A stretch of DNA of 11,338 nt from Desulfuromonadales bacterium (GTDB lineage: Bacteria; Desulfobacterota; Desulfuromonadia; Desulfuromonadales; BM103). Both the position numbers and the translations under genes were made by a program. Positions 6,318 through 11,338 of this stretch are shown one piece after another (position 1 is the first letter of the stretch; each line of letters opens with the position of its first letter). The notes beneath the pieces are model-generated. The model had not been told where the DNA came from, ran no database searches, and saw only the letters and a program-made list of their open reading frames with translations. The stretch spans positions 1 through 11,338 of the forward strand of contig JAUWTX010000038.1 in NCBI GenBank assembly GCA_030614505.1, given 5' to 3'.

Positions 6318-8357
6318 TTATTGAGGAAGGCGGCCCTCGTTGCAAATGTTAATAAATGCTCTGGCCACCTCCGGGTCAAATTGAGTGCCGGAGTGATCGT
6401 GAATTTCCTGTATGGCGATCTCGTGGGACAACGCCTTTCGGTAAGGACGGTCGGAGGTCATGGCATCGTAGGTATCGCATACCGCCAGAATCTTTCCTTC
6501 GAGACGCCACTCCTCACCTTTCAGACCATTCGGGTAACCATTGCCATCATACCGTTCGTGGTGCTGTTCGATGATATCTCGAACCGTTCCAAGAAAATGA
6601 ATCGGTTCAAGTATACGCACGCCTATCGAGGGATGCAACTTGAGAACATCAATGTCGGCGGCAGTCAGCTTTCCTTTCTTGTGAAGCAAGGCCACATCAA
6701 TGCCAATTTTGCCTATATCGTGCAGGACAGCCGCTTGTTCGAGTTGTTTTAGAGGCTCACCTTCCATCCCCATTTTCTTGGCGAGAGCCACGCTGTAACG
6801 AGTCACTCGCTCTGAATGACCGCGGGTGTAAGCGTCGCTTGCTTCGATAGCAGAGACCAAGGCATGGACAGTATTGAGATATGTACTCTCCTGCTCTTCA
6901 TAAAGGCGGGCATTGCTAATTGCGACACTTGCCTGGGCAGCAATCGTTGTGAGCAGTTCAAGGTCCGGTGAGCCAAAACCACTGTTGTCAACAGGGTTAG
7001 CGACAGTAATTGTACCGATAACCTTTTCCTTGTCGGTCAAAGGTGCACAGATTACAGATTCGCGGATAAAACCGAGTCGACTCATCTTGCTGAATTCACG
7101 AGCCTTGTTGATATCCTGCACGATTTTCGGCTGATTATTGTTCATAACCCAGTAGGAGACACCGCCAGGCTTGAGAGGGATTTCCTGTCCGCGGTCAAAG
7201 TCTTCTGTAATGCCGGCAGAACCACCAACAATGAGATTGCCGGTTTCCTCGTTAAACATGAGAATGTAACCGACCTGGGCCTTCATGGTTTCCATGCTCT
7301 TCTGGCTGAGCAGGTTCAGCAGTTTGCCAATATCCATGGTGGCATTGACTGCCAGCCCCATCTTGTAGAGTGCCTGCAGACGATCGACTGCGTGGCTGAG
7401 GCCGATGTTCTTTTCTTCAAGTTCGCTGGCGAGGTCGGCGATCTTGTAGTTGGCTTCCTCGATCTCCTCAATGCGTTCCTCGAGATTTATGTTGAGGTAT
7501 TCGATCTCTTTGAGCCGATCCTCAAGGGTCATGTTCATCGTGTGAATTTCTTCACTGTGAGCAAGCTTTTCCTGGCTGATAGCGAGTTCACGTTCATTTT
7601 TAACTGTGCTTTCCATAAGTTCACGAAGGCGCTGTATCATGAAGTTGAACTTGGAAGAGAGCAGAGTCATTTCGTCTGAACTGCTGACGGTCGTGTAGGC
7701 ATCATCAAACTGGCCTTTTTCGACGAGATCCATGGCAGAGACCAGCTTGCGAATTGGTGCATCTACATAGACCAACAGGAACGCAGTGATCGTCAATATC
7801 AGGATCACCAGCATGACACCAGAGGCGACCATCGTTGCATTCTGGCCACTGGTCTGCATGTTGGACAAGGCGTCAAGAGAAAGTTGCAGGTTCAATATGC
7901 CCAGTACCTTGATATTTTCCTCATGGCAGGAATAACAAATAGGCTCATTGTAAATCGGAACAATGGAATTGAAATGCTCAGCTTCTGAGAAAGAACTGGA
8001 AAAGGAAAAGTTGCCGGTACGATAGGCCATCAGTTCCGAGGTTGAAACCAGGTCGCCTATCTCCTCAGGGCTTGCGGCCATTAAAATACGACCTGATTCA
8101 TCAAATATCCGTACGTTATTAATGGCCGGTTCCTCATTGATTTTGCCGAGGATATGCCCGACCCGATCATTCTTGCCGTTGGCCATGTCCGTAATGATAC
8201 TGTTGCGGATTGTTTCAGCCAACATGCGACTATGCTCGGTCGCCAGTTTACTGAGCATGGCTTTCTGCGTCTGCAGGTTGTACCAAGTCGTTAAACCGAT
8301 GGAGAGCATCAGGATGATACAGCACAAACCGAGAAATTTTATCTTAAGTGAATTCAT
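6318..8357 (-). CDS. haem-c periplasmic sensor, HAMP, GAF, HD-GYP cyclic-di-GMP phosphodiesterase
   Basis: 679 aa. Order: TM1 (about 7-26); a periplasmic domain (about 27-175) containing CYSCH (141-145), a c-type haem attachment motif, inside NEPICYSCHEENIKVLGILN; TM2 (about 176-198); HAMP (about 199-250); a long Glu-rich coiled coil (about 250-325); GAF (about 330-485); and HD-GYP (about 492-679). The catalytic domain looks complete: H514 in RGHSERV, HDIGK (546-550), H575 in LKLHP, HHERYDGNGYP (599-609) and D628 in CDTYDAM, so c-di-GMP hydrolysis is expected (family knowledge). The topology puts CxxCH in the periplasm, where haem is attached. Similar single-haem sensor domains are known on Geobacter chemoreceptors. 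The signal could be redox potential, NO, CO or O2; the sequence does not say. First gene of the reverse pair, with its own promoter and operator-like palindrome at 8383-8412. Confidence 0.93.
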   Translation of the reverse strand: MNSLKIKFLGLCCIILMLSIGLTTWYNLQTQKAMLSKLATEHSRMLAETIRNSIITDMANGKNDRVGHILGKINEEPAINNVRIFDESGRILMAASPEEIGDLVSTSELMAYRTGNFSFSSSFSEAEHFNSIVPIYNEPICYSCHEENIKVLGILNLQLSLDALSNMQTSGQNATMVASGVMLVILILTITAFLLVYVDAPIRKLVSAMDLVEKGQFDDAYTTVSSSDEMTLLSSKFNFMIQRLRELMESTVKNERELAISQEKLAHSEEIHTMNMTLEDRLKEIEYLNINLEERIEEIEEANYKIADLASELEEKNIGLSHAVDRLQALYKMGLAVNATMDIGKLLNLLSQKSMETMKAQVGYILMFNEETGNLIVGGSAGITEDFDRGQEIPLKPGGVSYWVMNNNQPKIVQDINKAREFSKMSRLGFIRESVICAPLTDKEKVIGTITVANPVDNSGFGSPDLELLTTIAAQASVAISNARLYEEQESTYLNTVHALVSAIEASDAYTRGHSERVTRYSVALAKKMGMEGEPLKQLEQAAVLHDIGKIGIDVALLHKKGKLTAADIDVLKLHPSIGVRILEPIHFLGTVRDIIEQHHERYDGNGYPNGLKGEEWRLEGKILAVCDTYDAMTSDRPYRKALSHEIAIQEIHDHSGTQFDPEVARAFINICNEGRLPQ

Positions 8358-8382
8358 CGTTTAATTCAGTAGAGAGCCCTAA

Positions 8383-8412
8383 ATTACAGTGTAATGCGGA
8401 AAATTACGTCAA
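8383..8412 (-). promoter_or_regulatory. candidate sigma70 promoter for the HD-GYP/GGDEF pair, with a palindrome over the -10
   Basis: On the reverse strand a -35 TTGACG (8407-8412) and a -10 TGTAAT (8383-8388, 5 of 6) are separated by 18 bp. Transcription would start near 8376, about 19 nt before the HD-GYP ATG. The -10 forms one arm of a perfect inverted repeat ATTACA-G-TGTAAT (8383-8395), placed where a repressor would block RNA polymerase. A second palindrome, GTTATATAAC (8427-8436), lies just upstream. No strong Shine-Dalgarno is seen before the ATG. Confidence 0.5.
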
Positions 8413-8491
8413 AACACAGTAAGTCCGTTATATAACCCTGTGGCACACACAAGTAGCTTCAAGCGCCTTTCGAACCCAAAAACGTCTTAAC

Positions 8492-8520
8492 TTGACACTC
8501 CTCGTACATCTCTATACGAT
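8492..8520 (+). promoter_or_regulatory. candidate sigma70 promoter for DUF2065-queA-tgt
   Basis: A perfect -35 TTGACA (8492-8497) and TACGAT (8515-8520, 4 of 6) are 17 bp apart. A second reading is TATACG (8513-8518) at 15 bp. The transcript would start near 8527, leaving a leader of about 165 nt, long for a housekeeping operon, in which the direct repeat at 8566-8598 lies. A closer promoter may exist but I did not find a convincing one. Confidence 0.45.
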
Positions 8521-8565
8521 TATAAGCTTTGGCAGTGCTGGAAAAAACCGTTTCAAGCCATATTG

Positions 8566-8598
8566 CTGAATAAATAAGCTTGAGACTGAATAAATAAG
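8566..8598 (+). repeat. 13-bp direct repeat CTGAATAAATAAG, two copies at 20-bp period
   Basis: Identical copies at 8566-8578 and 8586-8598 are separated by 7 bp, so equivalent bases are 20 bp apart, close to two helical turns. The second copy runs straight into the 11-bp palindrome TGTGA-A-TCACA (8599-8609). Such same-face spacing is typical of tandem binding sites for a dimeric regulator. No protein can be assigned. Confidence 0.6.
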
Positions 8599-8690
8599 TG
8601 TGAATCACATGCCTGGTTACTCGCAACATACATAATAATAGCTTGCAATATACACACCATAAAACCACGTAAGGATATTATCTTCTGCCC

Positions 8691-8885
8691 ATGTCCCCCG
8701 AATCCCTGGTAGTTGTGCTCGGTGTCGTTCTGATCGTTGAAGGTATTCCGTGGTTTCTTTCCCCACGTGGTACCAAGCGTATGTTGAGTGAACTCTTCCG
8801 GATGAACGATCAGTCCTTGCGTGGCATCGGCCTGTTTTTCATGTTGGTCGGGCTCTTCTTAGTCTACCTTGTGAGTGGTAGGTAA
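8691..8885 (+). CDS. DUF2065 family small inner-membrane protein (YjeT-like)
   Basis: 64 aa with two hydrophobic segments (about 5-23 and 45-62) joined by a basic linker, and the family pattern of EGIPWFLSP after the first helix and LRGIGLFFMLVGLFLVYL in the second. This matches DUF2065, whose best-known member is E. coli YjeT; the function is unknown. The ATG at 8691 has AAGGA (8671-8675) 15 bases upstream, longer than ideal, but no better in-frame start exists and the N-terminus fits the family. It is the first gene of the forward unit and ends 40 bp before the preferred queA start. Both ends are probably on the same side of the membrane, with the linker cytoplasmic by the positive-inside rule (inference). 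Confidence 0.85.
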   Translation: MSPESLVVVLGVVLIVEGIPWFLSPRGTKRMLSELFRMNDQSLRGIGLFFMLVGLFLVYLVSGR

Positions 8886-8925
8886 TGTATATAAAAAAAC
8901 GTATTCTTTCAAGTGTAAATCTCCT

Positions 8926-9957
8926 ATGCTGCTGACCGAGTTTGACTATGACCTTCCGCAGGAGTTGATTGCTCAACAGCCTCTTGACGATCGCTCTGCG
9001 TCACGTCTGCTGTTGCTTAGCAGGGCAAGTGAGCTGGTTGTTCACAAACAGTTTTCCTCTTTGCCGGAACTACTTCGTGAAGGTGATCTGTTGGTCCGCA
9101 ATGACACCCGGGTGCTTCCGGCACGATTACTTGGCACAAAACAGAGTGGTGGTCAGGTGGAAGTTCTGTTGACCCGTCAGTGTGATCCTGTTCAGAATAT
9201 CTGGCGCTGTATGACGCGTAGTTCAAAGCCGGTGCGGATCGGCAGCCAACTTGAGTTTCCGGAAGGGCTTTGTGGCGAAGTCCTTGGCGCAGAATCCGAT
9301 GGTCAACGATTGGTACGTTTCACCTGCCCGGGTAATTTTTTGCAAGTGCTGGAACGGGTCGGTCATATGCCTCTTCCACCTTATATTCGTCGTGAAGATC
9401 GTGATCTGGATAAAGATCGCTATCAGACAGTGTTTGCCCGTAATCTTGGGGCCGTGGCAGCACCGACAGCGGGGCTGCATTTTAGCGAAGAAACCTTTGC
9501 CGCTTTGGCTGAACGCAATATCGATGTCTGTGGTATTACCCTGCATGTCGGTCCGGGGACTTTCTTGCCGGTTCGTACTGAGAACCTGAGCGAACATAGC
9601 ATGCATTCAGAAGTCTATGAAATCCCACAAGTAACTGCTGAGTGCATTAATACTGCGCGTGCCGCCGGGCGTCGAATTGTCGCCTTGGGGACGACGGTGA
9701 CCCGAACGCTTGAGCATGCTGTGGACGACCAGGGGCTACTGCAGGCAGGCCAAGGTGAAACAGCTCTTTTTATCATGCCGGGATTCAACTTCCGCATGGT
9801 TGATGCCCTGATCACTAACTTTCATCTGCCCAAGTCCACACTGCTTGTGCTGGTCTCAGCCTTTGCCGGTCGAGATTTTATCCTCAAGGCTTACCGGGAA
9901 GCTGTTGATCATGGTTATCGTTTTTTCAGCTATGGCGACTGTATGTTAATAGAATAA
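8926..9957 (+). CDS. queA: S-adenosylmethionine:tRNA ribosyltransferase-isomerase
   Basis: QueA transfers and isomerises the ribosyl moiety of SAM onto preQ1 at tRNA position 34, giving epoxyqueuosine; this is the step after Tgt. At 343 aa it is within the family range. Landmarks are FDYDLPQELIAQ at 6-17, VRNDTRVLPARL (57-68), DRYQTVFAR, the active-site region GAVAAPTAGLHF (175-186), HVGPGTFLPVR (207-217) and TNFHLPKSTLLVLVSAFAG near the C-terminus. The ATG at 8926 is preferred because QueA proteins begin with a short leader followed by FDYDLP. The frame is open back to a GTG at 8875 inside the DUF2065 gene, adding 17 residues without family similarity. Neither start has a good Shine-Dalgarno: the bases before 8926 are AAATCTCCT, so reinitiation after DUF2065 is possible. 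The next gene is tgt. Confidence 0.96.
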   Translation: MLLTEFDYDLPQELIAQQPLDDRSASRLLLLSRASELVVHKQFSSLPELLREGDLLVRNDTRVLPARLLGTKQSGGQVEVLLTRQCDPVQNIWRCMTRSSKPVRIGSQLEFPEGLCGEVLGAESDGQRLVRFTCPGNFLQVLERVGHMPLPPYIRREDRDLDKDRYQTVFARNLGAVAAPTAGLHFSEETFAALAERNIDVCGITLHVGPGTFLPVRTENLSEHSMHSEVYEIPQVTAECINTARAAGRRIVALGTTVTRTLEHAVDDQGLLQAGQGETALFIMPGFNFRMVDALITNFHLPKSTLLVLVSAFAGRDFILKAYREAVDHGYRFFSYGDCMLIE

Positions 9958-9961
9958 AGGT

Positions 9962-9989
9962 ACGCGGAACGAGGTACGTGGGACGCGGA
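9962..9989. repeat. degenerate heptamer array, four units (consensus ACGNGGN)
   Basis: Four consecutive 7-mers, ACGCGGA, ACGAGGT, ACGTGGG and ACGCGGA, occupy 9962-9989 in the 77-bp gap between queA and tgt, followed by an A-rich stretch. Positions 1-3, 5 and 6 are fixed. It is untranslated and lies three bases after the queA stop. It resembles the heptamer array at 4061-4081. Confidence 0.7.
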
Positions 9990-10034
9990 AAACCCAAAAA
10001 AAACATTAAGTCTAAATAGATTGATGAAATAAAT

Positions 10035-11192
10035 ATGATAAAACCTTCACATAATGATATTTCGCATGAGGGCCAGGTAAGATTTGAGCTCCTGAACGTG
10101 TGTCATGACACAGAAGCGCGTCGCGGGACTTTGTACACTCGCAGAGGGGCTGTCGAAACGCCTGCTTTCATGCCGGTTGGTACGCAGGGAACTGTTAAAG
10201 GGATGCTCCCTGAGCAGCTCAAGGAGATCGGTGCCCAGATTATTCTCGGCAACACCTACCATCTTTACCTGCGGCCCGGTCATGATCGCCTGGCCCGTTT
10301 CGGTGGTCTGCACCGTTTTATGAACTGGGATCGGCCGATTCTTACCGATAGTGGCGGCTTCCAGGTCTTCAGCCTTGGTGACTTGTGCAAAATAGATGAA
10401 GAAGGTGTACGTTTCCAGTCTCATCTTGACGGCAGTGCACATAAATTGACTCCGGAACTGTCCATTGAAATCCAGGAAGCACTCGGTTCGGACATCATGA
10501 TGGTTTTTGACGAGTGCATCCCTCATCCTGCAACGCGTGAGTATATTGCCGAGTCCACGGCTCGTTCCAGCCGTTGGGCAGCACGCTGCAAAGAGGCCCG
10601 CACCGATCAAAGCGCAGCCTTGTTCGGCATTGTCCAGGGAGGGATGGAAAGTGATCTCAGACGGCAGAGCGTCGAGAGTCTGATCGAGATAGGCTTTGAT
10701 GGTTACGCCCTCGGCGGTCTTTCTGTGGGCGAGTCGGCAGAAGTCATGTACCGGGTCATGGAATGGTCACTGCCGCTGCTGCCGCAGGACAGGCCTCGCT
10801 ATGTCATGGGCGTCGGGACACCTGAAAACCTTGTTGAGGCAGTTTCCCGTGGTGCTGATATGTTCGATTGTGTCATGCCGACGCGCAATGCCCGTAATGG
10901 TGTCCTCTTTACCAGTTTCGGAAAAATCAGCATTAAACAGGCGCGTTTTACCGAAGATGAATTGCCGATTGATCCGGAGTGCTCTTGCTATGTTTGTCGC
11001 AACTACAGCCGTGCTTATTTGCGTCATCTTTACCAAAGTAACGAAATTCTCGCATCGGTATTGAATACTACCCACAATCTGTATTACTATCTGCATCTTA
11101 TGAAAAGCATGAGAGACGCGATCGCTGATGGCAGGTTCAAAGCTTTTCGCGAAGAGTTCTACCAAAAACGAATTCCAGCCGGTGAAGCCTGA
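10035..11192 (+). CDS. tgt: queuine/preQ1 tRNA-guanine transglycosylase
   Basis: Tgt swaps guanine-34 for preQ1 in tRNAs with GUN anticodons, feeding QueA. It has 385 aa, slightly longer than the common 370-380. The general-base Asp is D105 in TDSGGFQVFSL and the nucleophile is D278 in FDCVMPTRNARNG. Substrate-site segments FDECIPHPATREY, GIVQGGMESDLRR and GYALGGLSVGE are intact. The zinc site C316, C318, C321 and H347 (CSCYVC...TTHN) is complete. The ATG at 10035 gives about 15 extra residues (MIKPSHNDISHEGQV) before the usual RFELL start; no alternative start codon lies there, and the Shine-Dalgarno is weak. The stop codon sits in the loop of a long hairpin. The queA-tgt-yajC order is widespread in bacteria. 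Confidence 0.97.
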   Translation: MIKPSHNDISHEGQVRFELLNVCHDTEARRGTLYTRRGAVETPAFMPVGTQGTVKGMLPEQLKEIGAQIILGNTYHLYLRPGHDRLARFGGLHRFMNWDRPILTDSGGFQVFSLGDLCKIDEEGVRFQSHLDGSAHKLTPELSIEIQEALGSDIMMVFDECIPHPATREYIAESTARSSRWAARCKEARTDQSAALFGIVQGGMESDLRRQSVESLIEIGFDGYALGGLSVGESAEVMYRVMEWSLPLLPQDRPRYVMGVGTPENLVEAVSRGADMFDCVMPTRNARNGVLFTSFGKISIKQARFTEDELPIDPECSCYVCRNYSRAYLRHLYQSNEILASVLNTTHNLYYYLHLMKSMRDAIADGRFKAFREEFYQKRIPAGEA

Positions 11193-11206
11193 GGCTCTCA
11201 CCGGTT
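11177..11206 (+). promoter_or_regulatory. long hairpin with the tgt stop codon in its loop
   Basis: CCGGTGA (11179-11185) plus AGCC (11186-11189) pair with GGCT (11193-11196) and TCACCGG (11198-11204), leaving one bulged C (11197) and a three-base loop TGA (11190-11192) that is the tgt stop. An A-T and a G-T pair can extend the base to 11177-11206. The following TTCCGTATG lacks a T-tract, so it does not look like a normal intrinsic terminator. It may attenuate, stabilise or be a processing site between tgt and yajC. Confidence 0.6.
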
Positions 11207-11259
11207 CCGTATGATTGCCGAACTAAATCTTTAAGTAACTGATACAAGGAGGAAAAATC

Positions 11260-11338
11260 ATGTTTGCAACGAACGCATATGCCATGGCCGGTGGGGCCGC
11301 ACAAGAAGGTGGAGGTTCCGGAATGGAAGGGATCGTCA
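11260..11338 (+). CDS. yajC: preprotein translocase accessory subunit YajC, 5' end only
   Basis: Only 26 codons are in the window, reading MFATNAYAMAGGAAQEGGG and then SGMEGIV, a short Ala/Gly-rich head like that of YajC in Geobacter-type bacteria; the membrane helix and the FYFLLIRPQQK-type motif expected next lie beyond the edge. A near-perfect Shine-Dalgarno AAGGAGG (11246-11252) is seven bases from the ATG. The position directly after tgt and, by common gene order, ahead of secD and secF supports the call. YajC associates with SecDF at the SecYEG channel. The identification rests on context plus this short segment. Confidence 0.8.
   Translation, partial: MFATNAYAMAGGAAQEGGGSGMEGIV

Larger units (their letters stand above)
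8358..8690. other. 333-bp divergent control region without a credible gene
   Basis: This AT-rich gap separates the reverse signalling pair from the forward DUF2065-queA-tgt unit. It contains the reverse promoter with its palindrome, a second palindrome (8427-8436), a forward promoter candidate (8492-8520), a 13-bp direct repeat (8566-8598) and a small palindrome, TGTGA-A-TCACA (8599-8609). A 69-codon reverse frame inside it (8459-8668) has no recognisable protein features. I saw no tRNA and no c-di-GMP or preQ1 riboswitch pattern, though weakly conserved structured RNA cannot be excluded by eye. Confidence 0.7.

Noticed and set aside
6321..6752. 143-codon forward frame opposite the HD-GYP domain
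   Set aside because: It is antisense to the conserved catalytic region; the reverse-strand protein shows all HD-GYP motifs.
8441..8457. sigma54 (-24/-12) promoter starting TGGCAC
   Set aside because: The GC of the -12 element would be two bases out of register, so the spacing does not fit.
8459..8668. 69-codon reverse frame in the divergent region
   Set aside because: No recognisable features or family resemblance, it crosses the candidate regulatory repeats, and it looks like chance in AT-rich sequence.
8358..8690. c-di-GMP or preQ1 riboswitch in the long leader upstream of DUF2065-queA
   Set aside because: I found neither the conserved GEMM core nor a preQ1 aptamer-like pattern; a covariance model search would be decisive.
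10047..10610. 187-codon reverse frame opposite tgt
   Set aside because: It lies wholly inside the conserved tgt gene on the other strand and its translation resembles no family I know.
11193..11259. intrinsic terminator between tgt and yajC
   Set aside because: The hairpin is strong but no T-run follows it, and a terminator there would cut the usual queA-tgt-yajC-sec unit.

Overview
This window looks like chromosomal core sequence from a deltaproteobacterium of the Desulfuromonas/Geobacter/Pelobacter group (Desulfuromonadia). The basis is the rplM-rpsI-argC order, a YajC start of the short Ala/Gly-rich type, and a signalling protein whose periplasmic sensor carries a c-type haem motif (CxxCH), all common in that group. 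The assignment is inference; no search was run.

Layout. (1) At 1-1825, forward, is the 3' part of miaB (tRNA A37 methylthiolation), overlapping by ATGA the start of an M42 metallo-aminopeptidase gene. (2) At 1849-3968, forward, a consensus sigma70 promoter and short leader hairpin precede rplM and rpsI. An 18-bp tandem repeat and a strong intrinsic terminator follow, then argC (arginine biosynthesis). A 13-bp-stem hairpin at 4025-4056 separates argC from the convergent genes. (3) At 8357 down to 4103, reverse, is a two-gene c-di-GMP signalling unit: a membrane HD-GYP phosphodiesterase with a haem-c sensor, then, 13 nt later, a membrane HAMP-GAF-GGDEF protein. The GGDEF protein has a degenerate active site (GNDQF) but an intact RxxD inhibitory-site motif. 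(4) At 8358-8690 is a 333-bp divergent control region with candidate promoters on both strands, a palindrome over the reverse -10, a 13-bp direct repeat with 20-bp period and a small palindrome. (5) From 8691 to the end, forward, are a DUF2065 small membrane protein, queA, tgt and the start of yajC. This is the queuosine branch leading into the Sec accessory operon.

How the genes work together. miaB, queA and tgt modify tRNA anticodon loops (positions 37 and 34), and rplM and rpsI supply ribosomal proteins, so most of the window is translation housekeeping. The reverse-strand pair is the accessory part: one protein probably reads a periplasmic redox or ligand signal through haem and hydrolyses c-di-GMP, while the other probably binds c-di-GMP rather than making it. 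I see no mobile element, CRISPR array, tRNA, rRNA or phage gene. The most interesting item is the haem-HD-GYP plus degenerate-GGDEF pair. Each part resembles known families, so it is a promising variant rather than a proven new system.
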